A stretch of 36,616 bases of DNA from Kutzneria sp. 744 (lineage in GTDB: Bacteria; Actinomycetota; Actinomycetes; Mycobacteriales; Pseudonocardiaceae). Location of the stretch: assembly GCF_000568255.1 (NCBI RefSeq), contig NZ_KK037166.1, forward strand, positions 11,577,626-11,614,241, in the 5' to 3' direction. The notes under the pieces are model-generated. The model was not told the origin of the DNA, ran no database searches, and saw only the letters and a program-made list of their open reading frames with translations. Position 1 is the stretch's first letter. The number at the start of each line of letters is the position of its first letter. Positions 25,181 through 33,864 of this stretch are shown one piece after another. The translations under genes and the position numbers were made by a program.

Positions 25181-25272
25181 GACGGGCGGGAGCTGGAAAC
25201 GGAGCGCCCTGGCTATGGACACGGAGAAGAACAGCCCGGCGGGAAACCGTTGGGCCCCAACGGCTCCGGGAC

Positions 25273-25491
25273 CTACTGTCGGGATACGCCACCGCGCCAG
25301 CTCTCGACCCTCCATTCTTCCGGATACGAGCCGGTGAAGTCGGCGTTGTGTCGGACGTTGAGCAGCCATTCGCGGTAGGCAGGTCGCCACGGTTCGCCAG
25401 GGTCGCGGTCGCCGTCGTCGGGCACGTAGTGGCGTAGAACTTCGCAGATCGCGATGCCGAGCAGGTCGAAGCTGTCCGCGGTGATATTCAT
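25273..25491 (-). CDS. Unknown 72-residue acidic protein
   Basis: MNITADSFDLLGIAICEVLR, HYVPDDGDRDPGEPWRPAYR, EWLLNVRHNADFTGSYPEEW, RVESWRGGVSRQ. It is a compact helical-looking sequence with three Trp. Its start lies 9 bases past the stop of the 44-residue gene, and its end overlaps the start of the intron-split gene by 20 bases. The three are probably one small operon disrupted by the intron. No ribosome site is clear. Family unknown. Confidence 0.5.
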   Translation of the reverse strand: MNITADSFDLLGIAICEVLRHYVPDDGDRDPGEPWRPAYREWLLNVRHNADFTGSYPEEWRVESWRGGVSRQ

Positions 25492-25500
25492 GAGGAATGC

Positions 25501-25635
25501 TCATTCTTCGGTGATCGAGTGGGAGTCGTCGCACATCTGCTTGGTGTCGCCCAGCCACCGCTCGACCTGGACGCGCAGTGTCGCGTTCCTCGACCCACAG
25601 CCGGAGTCCTGGAAGGTCTCACGTAGCGGAGGCAT
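25501..25635 (-). CDS. Unknown 44-residue protein
   Basis: MPPLRETFQDSGCGSRNATL, RVQVERWLGDTKQMCDDSHS, ITEE. It is a short, hydrophilic, mostly helical peptide with two Cys. It is the first gene of the minus-strand trio that the group II intron interrupts. The ribosome site is weak (GGGA). It could also be the 3' end of a longer decayed gene. Confidence 0.35.
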   Translation of the reverse strand: MPPLRETFQDSGCGSRNATLRVQVERWLGDTKQMCDDSHSITEE

Positions 25636-25685
25636 AGGGATCCCATCTGAAGGCGATACCAGCCCCGCGCCGCAGGGAAATCTGA

Positions 25686-26066
25686 GTTGGGATACTACCG
25701 CCGGACGAGTCACCGCCAGGTTCGCTTGCAGGGACCTATGTACGGGCGTTCGGCGCCGACAACCCGTACACCCTGACGGCGCAACACAATCTCGCCTCGT
25801 GGCTCGATGAGGCGGGGGACGCGGCGGGTGCGGTGCGGGCTCTGGAAGCCGTTGTCGCCAATGACCGCCGCGTATTGGGCGCCGACCATCCTGACACTCT
25901 TCTGGCGCGTAACAACTTGGCGTTTTGGCGTGGCGAGGGCGGGGACACGGCGGGTGCAGTGGCTGAACTGGAGGCCGTTCTCCCCGACCGTCTACGTGTT
26001 CTGGGCCCTAACCATCCCGACACCGTCGTGACGCGCAGCAATCTTGCTCGCTGGCGCTCTCAATGA
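25686..26066 (+). pseudogene. C-terminal remnant of a 42-residue-repeat TPR protein
   Basis: It encodes repeats of the NB-ARC/TPR type: FGADNPYTLTAQHNLASWLDEAGDAAGAVRALE, then LGADHPDTLLARNNLAFWRGEGGDTAGAVAELE, then LGPNHPDTVVTRSNLA. The (L/F)G(A/P)(D/N)xPxT...NLA spacing is 42 residues. No start codon or N-terminal domain is present; the frame opens just after a stop at 25683. It is the tail of a deleted sensor or regulator, left in a region with other gene fragments. Confidence 0.65.
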
Positions 26067-26235
26067 CGCGACCGTCACTCGTTCTGCGGTATGTCAGCCG
26101 GCCGACAACTTGCCGGTTGAGTTTTGTCACCTCGACAAGCAAGTCAGGCACCTCAAGGCCGCAGGTGTCCGCCATGGACTGCAACGCCCTGGCGTGTTGC
26201 GGCAACACGAGAGTATGACCGTCTACACGCGACAT
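26008..26235 (-). CDS. Possible small protein, 75 residues
   Basis: MSRVDGHTLVLPQHARALQS then MADTCGLEVPDLLVEVTKLN and RQVVGRLTYRRTSDGRVIES. The composition is protein-like, with two helices, but the 3' end overlaps the TPR remnant by 59 bases and no ribosome site is clear. Family unknown; existence uncertain. Confidence 0.35.
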   Translation of the reverse strand: MSRVDGHTLVLPQHARALQSMADTCGLEVPDLLVEVTKLNRQVVGRLTYRRTSDGRVIESASEQDCCASRRCRDG

Positions 26236-26640
26236 TCGGGCTCGACTCGGCGGCCGTCACGGTGGGCACGGTGCTGAGTCCGGATTACTCGCACCACATC
26301 GGTTCTGCCCGTTCGTGCTCACACCGCCGCCGCGCACGAACCGACCGACACCGCAGCCGGCTGTCCCCACCGTAGACGCCGCTCACCGCCGCGCGGCTCC
26401 TCATACAGAACGCCGCCCAACAACCCTTGCCCCAGCAATCTCGGTATCCGCTCCGCGTCGACGGCATGTCATGTGGACTTGACGGCAATCGGTTCGGCCT
26501 GGTTCTGCTGAGTTTGCGCAGGCAGACCGCCTCGTTGGTGACGGGTGGTGGTGCTACGACCGCAGTGCGAGATCGTTGGCTACGTGGTGTGGTGTCCCGC
26601 TCCTGGGCTTGACAGTGGCCGCTCCTCTGGCTCATTGTGC
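26236..26640. other. Gene-free stretch upstream of the mutasome
   Basis: About 400 bases with only overlapping shadow frames on both strands. No motif, repeat or RNA was recognised. Confidence 0.35.
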
Positions 26641-26654
26641 CGAACAGGTGTTCG
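26641..26654. promoter_or_regulatory. LexA/SOS box upstream of imuA'
   Basis: CGAACAGGTGTTCG contains GAAC-N4-GTTC, a perfect match to the actinobacterial SOS box core. It lies 92 bases upstream of the imuA' start. Known imuA'/imuB/dnaE2 cassettes are LexA-regulated, so the assignment is well supported. Confidence 0.85.
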
Positions 26655-26716
26655 ATGACGGTTCTGGGTTCGTCCGCGGCTTCCTCACGCGGCTGTCTCC
26701 GGTGCGGGTTCGTGGT

Positions 26717-26744
26717 GCTGGAGGTGGAGTGCTGGAGGTGGAGT
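26717..26744 (+). repeat. Tandem 14-bp duplication covering the ribosome site
   Basis: GCTGGAGGTGGAGT is present twice head to tail (26717-26730, 26731-26744). Each copy contains GGAGG. The second copy places GGAGG 7 bases before GTG 26746. Confidence 0.7.
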
Positions 26745-26745
26745 G

Positions 26746-27452
26746 GTGGCGGTGCCCAAGGCTCTGGCGGGCTTGGCCGCAATCCCCGGGGTGCGGACAG
26801 CGGCGCAGCTGCACCCCGAGACGACAGCATCCACTGAGTCACTGATGGTCTTGCCCGCATTGACCCGCCTGTTCCCGGCGGGTGGGTTACGGCGTGGGTG
26901 CACGATCTCCGTCGCCGGGTCGACCTCGTTGGTCTTGGCGCTGCTGGCGGCCGCCACCACGTCTGGTTCCTGGGCGGCGGTGACCGGTCTGCCCGAGCTC
27001 GGGTTCGCCGCGGCGGCCGAACTCGGGGTCGACCTGGACCGGCTCGCGCTCGTGCCTCGCCCCGCCGCTGACCTGGTGACCGTGCTCTCTGCACTGGTCG
27101 ACGGGTTCGATCTCGTCGTGGTCGGCCCGGTCATCACGCGCGGCATGCAGCCGCAGGTCGCGCGGCGGATGTCCGGACGGGTCCGCAGCCGCGGCGGTGT
27201 GGTGATCACGGTCGGCGCTTGGCCGGGCGCGGACCTGCAGTTGCGGGTCTCGGGACGGCGCTGGCGCGGTGTCACCGCTGACGGTTACGGGTATCTGCGG
27301 TCCTGCGAGGTGGTCGCGACCAGCCGTGGCCGCGGTGGTGCGGCCCGCCCGGTGTCGGTCTCGCTGCAGCTGCCGGGGCCTGATGGTGTCCTGGCCGTGG
27401 CTGAGTCAGTCGGCGCCCGGGTCGGTGGGGGCCATGTCGAGGTGCTGGGTGA
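26746..27452 (+). CDS. imuA': ImuA'-like mutasome protein (RecA-related)
   Basis: About 235 residues. The start is GTG 26746 (MAVPKALAGLAAIPGVRT), 7 bases after GGAGG. It resembles actinobacterial ImuA': LFPAGGLRRGCTISVAGSTSLVLALLAAAT, FAAAAELGVDLDRLALVPRP, LVDGFDLVVVGP and VVITVGAWPGADLQLRV. The Walker A position (VAGSTSLVL) is degenerate, normal for this family. It links RecA with ImuB in the damage-induced mutasome. A stop fused to the imuB start (GTGA, 27449-27452) would be the natural end. As written, the frame reads through to 27729, so one base is probably missing near the 3' end. Confidence 0.78.
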
Positions 27453-29075
27453 GTGGTGTCTCGGGGCCGCGGCTGCTGGTGGTTTGGTGTTCCGGGACTG
27501 GCCGGTCGTGGCGGCCGGGCGTTCGCAGCGGGGGACAACTTCGAACGGCCCCCGGCCGCGGGTTTTCTTCGGCGAAACCGGGGTCGTTGGCGTGTTTCGG
27601 CGGCGGGCGCGGCCGCCGGCGGGGGTACGGCGTAGGATTGCGGCCGCCCCGAAGGCCCAAGTCGCGGTGGTCCCGGGGCTGGGTGGTGCATTCAGCATGA
27701 TCCTGATCGGGATGCGGCGGTTGTTTTGAGCCGGGTCGCCGCCCGTTCGTGGAACGGCAGGCCGTGGGGCGTGGAAGGTGGTGCGCCCCGGGATTCGTCG
27801 CGGTTCCCCCTTCGCTGGCGCGGCGGGTTATTTTCGGAGGTGGAGGACGCGCTGGTCGAGTTGCTGCTGGACGAAGTGGCGGCACGCACGGGTGTGGAGT
27901 GTCAGATCGGGATTGCCGACGGGTTGTTCGCCGCGGTCCTGGCCGCTCGCCGGTCGGCGGTGGTGGAACCCGGTGGCGCTGCTGGGTTTCTGGCGCCGTT
28001 GTCGATCACCGAGCTGGATCAGCCGGGGGATGATCGAGGCGAGCTGGTCGGCGTGCTCCAGCGGCTGGGACTGCGCACTCTCGGGGCGTTCGCCGCCCTG
28101 GCCGAGCGGGATGTGGCTGGCCGGTTCCCGCAGGACGCGATCCTCGCGCACCGGCTGGCGCGTGGGTTGTCCCAGCGGCCACCGCTGCGGCGCCGCCTGC
28201 CCCCGGAGCTGACGGTGACCGAGGAATTCGAGACACCGCTGGAGCGCATCGATGAGGCTGCGTTCGTGGCGAAGACGCTCGGGGAGCGATTCGTGACCGG
28301 CCTGGCGCGCCACGGAGTGGCGTGCACGCGACTGTCGATCGTGGCGGTGACCGAGGCGGGCCAGCAGCGGGTGCGGGTGTGGCGCAGCGCGGAACCGTTG
28401 ACCGCCCGCGCCACTGCGGACCGCGTCCGATGGCAGTGCGAAGGCTGGCTGACCGCCCGCGACAGCCCGACCGCGGGAATCGTCCGGCTACGCCTAGAGC
28501 CCGAGGAGGTCGTCGGGGGGCAGGCGCTGCAACTGCAGCTCGGTGCGATGGGCCGCGACGCCGACGCCGCGGACCGCGCGCGCCGCGCCGTGGTGCGGAT
28601 CCAGGGCGTGCTCGGCCCGGACGCCGTGCTCCGTCCGCTGCTGGATGGAGGCCGTGGCCCTGCTGAGCGGGTCCGACTCATCCCCTGGGATGAACCCCGT
28701 GCTGCCACTGCGATCGACGCGCCCTGGCCTGGCGGATTGCCCGCCCCGTCACCCGCGACAGTCCCGCAGCGTCGCGTGCCCGCGGTCGTGCGCGACCACG
28801 GCGGCAACGTCGTGGGCTGCACGCAGCGCGGCGACCTCAGCGCACCGCCCGCCGTGGTGGCGATCGAGAGCGAGTCGCCACGGACAGTGCTGGGCTGGGC
28901 AGGTCCCTGGCTGCACACCCCGCCACTGCCACCCTCAGATGAGCGCCGGACCGTAGCGCGATTGCAGGTGGTGCTCGCCGCCGGGCAGGACGACGAGGAA
29001 GGTGAGCGGGCGCTGCTGCTCACGGTGACGGTCGGCCCAGAACCACAGTGGACTGTGGAAGGCGTGTACGACTGA
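27449..29075 (+). pseudogene. imuB: ImuB, Y-family-like mutasome protein; 5' fifth riddled with insertions
   Basis: From ~27850 on, the frame is clean and typical: VECQIGIADGLFAAVLAAR, GAFAALAERDVAGRFPQDAILAHRLARGL, ERLDEAAFV-like ERIDEAAFVAKTL, then the C-terminal RVPAVVRDHGGNVVGCTQRG. The start region is GTG 27449, MSGVSGPRLLVVWC. Between 27490 and 27845 the expected ImuB sequence can be recovered only by removing about twenty single bases. Recoverable blocks include DWPVVAAG, ANRVVACSAAARAAGVRRG, EPVAARVERQAVGVEVVRPG and YFGGEDALVE. ImuB is catalytically inactive and bridges ImuA', DnaE2 and the sliding clamp. As written, only the part after 27726 is a long open frame. Confidence 0.78.
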
Positions 29076-29224
29076 CCGGGACGACCGCTCACAGGCGCAG
29101 TGAATCACGCCATCCGAAGGGCTCCGGTGCCGCACGGAGGCGTGCTGGGTCGTTGACCAGCGGTTACGGGCGTCGGGCCGGGTTGACAGGAGCGGTTTCC
29201 TCCCTCAGGATCAGCACTGTCGAT

Positions 29225-29238
29225 CGTACTGGTGTTCG
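29225..29238. promoter_or_regulatory. LexA/SOS-like box upstream of dnaE2
   Basis: CGTACTGGTGTTCG contains GTAC-N4-GTTC, one base off GAAC-N4-GTTC. It is 52 bases before the dnaE2 start, and TATAAG (29241-29246), a possible -10, follows at once. It gives dnaE2 its own damage-inducible promoter. Confidence 0.65.
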
Positions 29239-29289
29239 AATATAAGTCGCTGGCTTCCCCACAGCGCGCCTGGTGTGGTGGGAGCTGGA

Positions 29290-32200
29290 GTGGCGTTCAA
29301 CAACCCCAACGTGCCGTGGTCGGAGGTCGAGCGGGTCGCCTCCGGCCGCCCGCCGGTGCTCGGCGATGGCAACGACTCCCCGGCCTGGAGCGGTAAACGC
29401 GAGGGCTACCGCGCACCGCACGATCTGGATGGCCCTCGCCGCCCCCGCGACGACGGCGGGGCGCGGGTGCCGTACGCGGAGCTGCACGTCCACTCGAACT
29501 TCAGTTTCCTCGACGGCGCATCCCACCCCGAGACCCTGGTGGAGCAGGCCGCTCGGCTGAAGCTGGACGCGATCGTGCTGACCGATCACGACGGACTGTA
29601 TGGGGCGGTGCGGATCCACGAGGCCGCCCGCGAACTCGGGGTCCGGGTCGGGTTCGGCGCTGAGCTCTCCCTCGGCCTGCCCAGCCCGCAGGCCGGACAG
29701 CCCGATCCGGCCGGGACGCATCTGCTGGTGATCGCCCGCGGGCAGGCGGGCTACCACCGGCTGTGCCGGGTCATCTCCCACGCCCAGCTCGCCGGAGGCG
29801 AGAAGGGCCGCCCCGTCTACGACCACACCGAGCTGGTCGACGAGCTGGCGGGGCATGTGCTGGTGCTGACCGGGTGCCGCAAAGGCGCCGTCCGTCAATC
29901 CCTGGCCGAGGGCGGACCGGGCGCTGCCCTGGGCGAGTTGCGGGCGTTGGTCGACCGGTTCGGTCGCGACCACGTCGCGGTCGAGCTCTACGACCACCGG
30001 CTGCCCCTGGACTCCACCCACAACGATCACCTGACCGCGCTCGCGAACGAGCTCGGGCTGCCGACGGTGGTGTCGAACAATGTGCACTACGCGCGCCCCC
30101 GGGACGCCGTTGTCGCCGACATGCTCGCCGCGGTCCGTGCCCGCCGCGCCGCCGAGGACCTCGAGGGCTGGCGCCCGCCGGGTGGGCAGGCGTTCCTGCG
30201 CTCCGGCGCGGAACAACACGCTCGGTTCGAGCGCCGCTACCCCGGTGCGGTGGGTCGCGCCGCGCTGCTCGGCGGGGAGGTCGCGTTCAATCTGAACCTG
30301 ATCGCGCCGGACCTGCCGCCGTTCCCGGTGCCCGACGGACGCGACGAGATGGCGTATCTGCGGGACCTCACGTGGCGCGGCGCCGCCACCCGCTACGGCC
30401 ACCGCGACGACAACCCGACCGCGTACGCCCAGCTCGACCACGAACTCGACATCATCGACAAGCTGGGCTTCCCGGGCTATTTCTTGGTGGTCTGGGACAT
30501 CGTCAGGTTCTGTCGCGAATCCGGCATCCTCTGCCAGGGCCGCGGCTCCGCCGCCAACAGCGCGGTCTGCTACGCCCTGGGCATTTGCCATGCCGATCCG
30601 GTCCGCTGGGGCTTGTTGTTCGAGCGATTTTTGGCGCCGGAGAGGGACGGGCCGCCGGACATCGACGTCGACATCGAGTCCGACCGCCGTGAAGAAGCGA
30701 TCCAGTACGTCTACCAACGCCACGGCAGGCTGCACGCGGCGCAGGTCGCCAACGTCATCACCTACAGGGCCCCGTCCGCCATCCGCGACGCCGCCAAAGC
30801 GCTGGGCCACAGCCCCGGCCAACAGGACGCCTACAGCAAGACCATCGACCGGTGGGGCGGCGTCGCCGCCACCGCCGCCCAACCCGAGCACGGCATCCCC
30901 ACCGACATCCTCGATCTGGCCGCGCGGATCGAGGGCTTCCCGCGCCACCTGGGCATCCATTCCGGTGGCATGGTCATCTCAGACCGGCCGGTTTCCGAGA
31001 TCGTCCCGGTCGAGTGGGGGCGGATGCAGGACCGCAGTGTTCTGCAGTGGGACAAGGACGACTGTGCCAGCATCGGTTTGGTCAAGTTCGATCTGCTCGG
31101 TCTGGGCATGCTTTCGGCGCTGCACTACATGATCGACCTCGTGGCCGAGCACGACCAGACCACTGTGGACATCGGCACGCTCGATCTGGCCGATCCGAAG
31201 GTGTACGAGATGCTGTGCGCCGCGGATGCGGTCGGGGTGTTCCAGGTCGAGTCCCGCGCGCAGTTGGCGACGCTGCCCCGGCTGCGGCCGCGGAAGTTCT
31301 ACGACCTGGTCGTGGAGGTCGCGCTGATCCGGCCCGGCCCGATCCAGGGCGGCTCGGTGCACCCCTATATTCGGCGTCGCCGTGGCGACGAGCAGTGGGA
31401 GCACGCGCATCCGCTGCTGGCGTCCAGTTTGGACCGCACGCTCGGGGTGCCCCTGTTTCAGGAGCAGGTGATGCAGATGGCCGTCGCCGTCGCCTCCTTC
31501 ACCCCCGCCGAAGCCGACCAGCTCCGCCGCGCCATGGGCGCCAAACGCTCCGGCGCCAAAATGCGTGCCCTGCGGGCACGTTTCTTCGACGGCTGCGCCG
31601 CCAACGGCCTCGACGAGCCGTTGGCGGCCCGGATTTTTGAGCAGATCCACGCATTCAGCGGCTACGGCTTTCCTGAGGCACACTCAATGAGTTTCGCTTT
31701 GCTCGTCTACGCCTCCGCGTGGTTCAAGCGGTACTACCCGGCCGCGTTCTGCGCGGGGCTGCTGCGCGCCCAACCGATGGGGTTCTACAGCCCACAGTCC
31801 CTGGTCGCCGACGCCCGACGCCACGGCGTGCACGTCCACGAACCCGACATCAACACCAGCCTCACCCACGCCACCCTGGAACCCGACCACGACAGCATCG
31901 GCGGCCAGGCGGTCCGCCTCGGCCTCGCGGGCGTCCGCCACCTCGGCGTCACCGCAGCCGATGCGATAGTCGCCGACCGCGACGGGCGCGGCGTATTCGC
32001 CGGAATCGGCGACCTCACCGAACGGGTGCAGCTGACCAAAGCCACTCTCGAAGCCCTGGCTACGGCGGGCGCCTTCGCATGCTTCGGGACGGACCGCCGC
32101 CAAGCTCTGTGGGCGGCCGGCGCCGCCGCGACCACCCGGACCGGGCACCTGCCCGGGCTCGCCCCAGGACTCGACGCCCCCGCGCTGCCCGGCATGACCC

Positions 32201-32610
32201 GGCTCGAGATCACCGCCGCCGACCTGTGGGCGACCAGCATCTCGCCGGGCAGCCACCCAATGCAGTACCTACGCGACCTGCTGACCCAGCGAGGCGCGAT
32301 CACCACCGCCGACCTCACCCGCGCAGAGAACGGCACCCGGGTCTGGGTCGGCGGCGCCGTCACCCACCGGCAGCGCCCCGCCACCGCCGGCGGCATCACG
32401 TTCCTCAACCTCGAGGACGAGACCGGGATGGCCAACGTGCTCGTCTCACCCGGACTGTGGACCCGTCAACGCGTCCTCGCCCGCGCCAGCGCCGCGCTGC
32501 TCATCCGCGGCCAGGTGCAAGCCGTCGAAGGCGTCGTAACCCTGGTTGCAGACCACCTGGAACCTCTCGACCTGACCATGGCCACCGGCCCCTCCCGCGA
32601 TTTCCGCTAA
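29290..32610 (+). CDS. dnaE2: Error-prone DNA polymerase III alpha subunit DnaE2
   Basis: 1106 residues from GTG 29290 (MAFNNPNVPWSEVERVASG), chosen because it matches the family N-terminus and follows GGGAG by 5 bases. The PHP domain starts at ~63 (YAELHVHSNFSFLDGASHPE, IVLTDHDGLYG). The palm catalytic region has GRGSAANSAVCYALGI and PDIDVDIESDRREEAI (~456). The helix-hairpin-helix part has YGFPEAHSMSFALLVYASAWFKRYYPAAFCAG. The OB fold is at ~1017 (RVWVGGAVTHRQRPATAGGITFLNLEDETGMANVLV). Length and motifs are normal and the frame is intact. With ImuA' and ImuB it performs translesion, mutagenic synthesis after DNA damage. It has its own SOS-like box. Confidence 0.95.
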   Translation: MAFNNPNVPWSEVERVASGRPPVLGDGNDSPAWSGKREGYRAPHDLDGPRRPRDDGGARVPYAELHVHSNFSFLDGASHPETLVEQAARLKLDAIVLTDHDGLYGAVRIHEAARELGVRVGFGAELSLGLPSPQAGQPDPAGTHLLVIARGQAGYHRLCRVISHAQLAGGEKGRPVYDHTELVDELAGHVLVLTGCRKGAVRQSLAEGGPGAALGELRALVDRFGRDHVAVELYDHRLPLDSTHNDHLTALANELGLPTVVSNNVHYARPRDAVVADMLAAVRARRAAEDLEGWRPPGGQAFLRSGAEQHARFERRYPGAVGRAALLGGEVAFNLNLIAPDLPPFPVPDGRDEMAYLRDLTWRGAATRYGHRDDNPTAYAQLDHELDIIDKLGFPGYFLVVWDIVRFCRESGILCQGRGSAANSAVCYALGICHADPVRWGLLFERFLAPERDGPPDIDVDIESDRREEAIQYVYQRHGRLHAAQVANVITYRAPSAIRDAAKALGHSPGQQDAYSKTIDRWGGVAATAAQPEHGIPTDILDLAARIEGFPRHLGIHSGGMVISDRPVSEIVPVEWGRMQDRSVLQWDKDDCASIGLVKFDLLGLGMLSALHYMIDLVAEHDQTTVDIGTLDLADPKVYEMLCAADAVGVFQVESRAQLATLPRLRPRKFYDLVVEVALIRPGPIQGGSVHPYIRRRRGDEQWEHAHPLLASSLDRTLGVPLFQEQVMQMAVAVASFTPAEADQLRRAMGAKRSGAKMRALRARFFDGCAANGLDEPLAARIFEQIHAFSGYGFPEAHSMSFALLVYASAWFKRYYPAAFCAGLLRAQPMGFYSPQSLVADARRHGVHVHEPDINTSLTHATLEPDHDSIGGQAVRLGLAGVRHLGVTAADAIVADRDGRGVFAGIGDLTERVQLTKATLEALATAGAFACFGTDRRQALWAAGAAATTRTGHLPGLAPGLDAPALPGMTRLEITAADLWATSISPGSHPMQYLRDLLTQRGAITTADLTRAENGTRVWVGGAVTHRQRPATAGGITFLNLEDETGMANVLVSPGLWTRQRVLARASAALLIRGQVQAVEGVVTLVADHLEPLDLTMATGPSRDFR

Positions 32611-32622
32611 CGGGCCTGCGCG

Positions 32623-33255
32623 ATGACCGACCCCACCAGCATCGTCGGCGGACCACCCTCGGGAGCCCGCGGCGAATACGGCGACCTCATCCCCATACGC
32701 CCCACCATCCCCGGGAGACCCATGGCATGCCTGCGCGGCCACCGTCTCGAACTCGGCGGGATGACCGCCACCTACAACCACCGATACCGGCTGCACGCCA
32801 CCCTGTGCGAAACCTGCCGCACTCTGGAAGCGTGCACCCCCACAGCACGCCGCCGCGCCGAATGGGCTCACCTCGATGTCGCGCGCCAGCACGCCGCTGA
32901 CGCCGCGCCGACCGGAGGCTTGGTCTTGATCGCACTCCCGCCTGCCACGGGTGCGATGACCGGACACATCGAACTTCGACTCGACGGCGCGACGGTGGGC
33001 GCCGCGACCCTGACCTGCTGCCTGTCGTGCCACACCGGCACCCTTGACGACGTCCACGTCACACCCGACCACCGTCGCCTCGGATACGGCCGCACCCTGG
33101 TTGCCGCCGCCTTCGCCCGCGCACCCGCCTACACCTGGACCGCCCCCATTCCGGGCAGCGCGGTCGGTCTGGCCTTCCGTACTCGGATCGAGGTTCCTCG
33201 CTCTGGCGTGGTGTGCGTGCATCGGGTGCCTGAGCCTCCTTGGCTATGCGACTGA
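32623..33255 (+). CDS. GNAT-like acetyltransferase with N-terminal Cys cluster
   Basis: 210 residues, starting 12 bases after dnaE2. ATG 32722 (MACLRGHRLELGG), with GGGAGA close upstream, is a possible internal start giving 177 residues. The N-terminal part has LHATLCETCRTLEACTP, a possible zinc-binding CxxC. The C-terminal part is a GNAT fold: LRLDGATVGAATLTCC, then LDDVHVTPDHRRLGYGRTLVAAAFARAP (motif A, R-R-L-G-Y-G-R). The substrate is unknown. It is possibly co-transcribed with dnaE2 and so damage-inducible. Confidence 0.65.
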   Translation: MTDPTSIVGGPPSGARGEYGDLIPIRPTIPGRPMACLRGHRLELGGMTATYNHRYRLHATLCETCRTLEACTPTARRRAEWAHLDVARQHAADAAPTGGLVLIALPPATGAMTGHIELRLDGATVGAATLTCCLSCHTGTLDDVHVTPDHRRLGYGRTLVAAAFARAPAYTWTAPIPGSAVGLAFRTRIEVPRSGVVCVHRVPEPPWLCD

Positions 33256-33672
33256 TGCTCACCACTGGCCGTAGCCACAGGGTTGGAGGGTAATGGGGTC
33301 GACGGGATCGTCGAGGTGGTGCCCGAAAAGCACGTCGCACCGAATGTGGTTCTTGAGGCGACGTCCGCTTCGGCTGCAGACGGTGAGCCTAGACCGTATG
33401 GTGCATGACCGTGGACGCGGCCGGGCGTCATAACATCGCATTGTGGACGGATGGTGCAGGAAATTCGCCTGGTAACACAGTCGATGGACGTCCTGGCGTT
33501 CAGCACCATCGAGTTGTTGACGCTTGCCTGTCAGGAACGGCGGCTTGACGACAAAATGTGGGCCCGGATTGTCCAGCGCTCGTCCGCGACTGCGTCGTCG
33601 ACCTCCCGCACTATACCGACGTCCAACCGTCGACGGTCTGATGGTCGGCCGGGTGCGGTACGTGACGATCAA
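33256..33672. other. Stretch without a supported gene, at the array's distal end
   Basis: About 417 bases. A minus-strand frame ends in RCDVLFGHHLDDPVDPITLQPCGYGQW, which looks mildly protein-like but has no credible start. The plus-strand MVQEIRLVTQSMDVLAF frame (33451) runs into the first CRISPR repeat. I support neither. Confidence 0.35.
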
Positions 33673-33864
33673 GTTTCTTTACGCCCTTCGGCGTGAGGTC
33701 CGACTGAACGGTGGAAATGACGACAGAGCGAGCCAGGGGGACAACTCCCGTTTCTATACGCCCTTCGGCGTGAGGTCCGACTGAACTCGAGCTCACGCTC
33801 AGGAAGCCGCACGCGGACAAGCACTGGGTTTCTATACGCCCTTCGGCGTGAGGTCCGACTGAAC
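33673..33864 (-). CRISPR. Three-repeat CRISPR array, type III-B associated
   Basis: Three 37-base repeats (33673-33709, 33750-33786, 33828-33864) are separated by spacers of 40 and 41 bases. Repeats 2 and 3 are identical; repeat 1 differs at 33679 (t for a). Each holds the stem acgcc-cttc-ggcgt. Read on the minus strand, the repeat ends in ATAGAAAC, the usual form of an 8-base crRNA 5' handle, so transcription is probably leftward. The variant repeat is then the distal one, and the leader is the region between array and cas10. The spacers are not recognisable by eye. Confidence 0.93.

Larger units (their letters stand above)
23256..25216 (+). mobile_element. Group II intron (class IIC-like)
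   Basis: The 5' end GTGTG (23256) matches GUGYG. About 510 bases of structured, non-coding sequence (domains I-IV) precede the reverse transcriptase. Domain V follows the RT stop, and a domain VI stem (GGGCGGGAGC...GCGCCC) ends in GGCTAT at 25216, fitting the 3' AY rule. The RT lacks an HNH endonuclease, as in IIC introns. Removing exactly 23256-25216 restores the minus-strand host frame. No flanking duplication is seen, as expected for retrohoming. The element looks complete and possibly active. Confidence 0.85.
23104..25292 (-). pseudogene. Small gene split by the antisense group II intron
   Basis: Joining 25292-25217 (76 bases) with 23255-23104 (152 bases) gives exactly 76 codons. It reads MAYPDSRSRSRWGPTVSRRA, VLLRVPASDDELTTRDHLHQ, ATSSLLVARKPWDKAGGGTG, FIETALDLRSYIRPP, then TAG. 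The frame crosses the intron boundary without a break, supporting both the gene and the intron ends. The GTG start overlaps the 3' end of the upstream 72-residue gene. Because the intron lies antisense, it cannot be spliced out of this transcript, so the gene is inactivated. The frame continues after the TAG into 23103-22858. Function unknown. Confidence 0.6.

Noticed and set aside
26427-26845. Short plus-strand frames just upstream of imuA'
   Set aside because: They overlap the SOS box and promoter region, lack motifs, and change frame among themselves.
29220-29245. gttcgaat near dnaE2 as a tRNA T-arm
   Set aside because: No acceptor, D or anticodon stems around it; it fits the SOS-like box.
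29164-30960. 598-residue open frame antisense to dnaE2
   Set aside because: It is a codon-position shadow of GC-rich DnaE2 coding sequence, without motifs; DnaE2 on the other strand is unambiguous.
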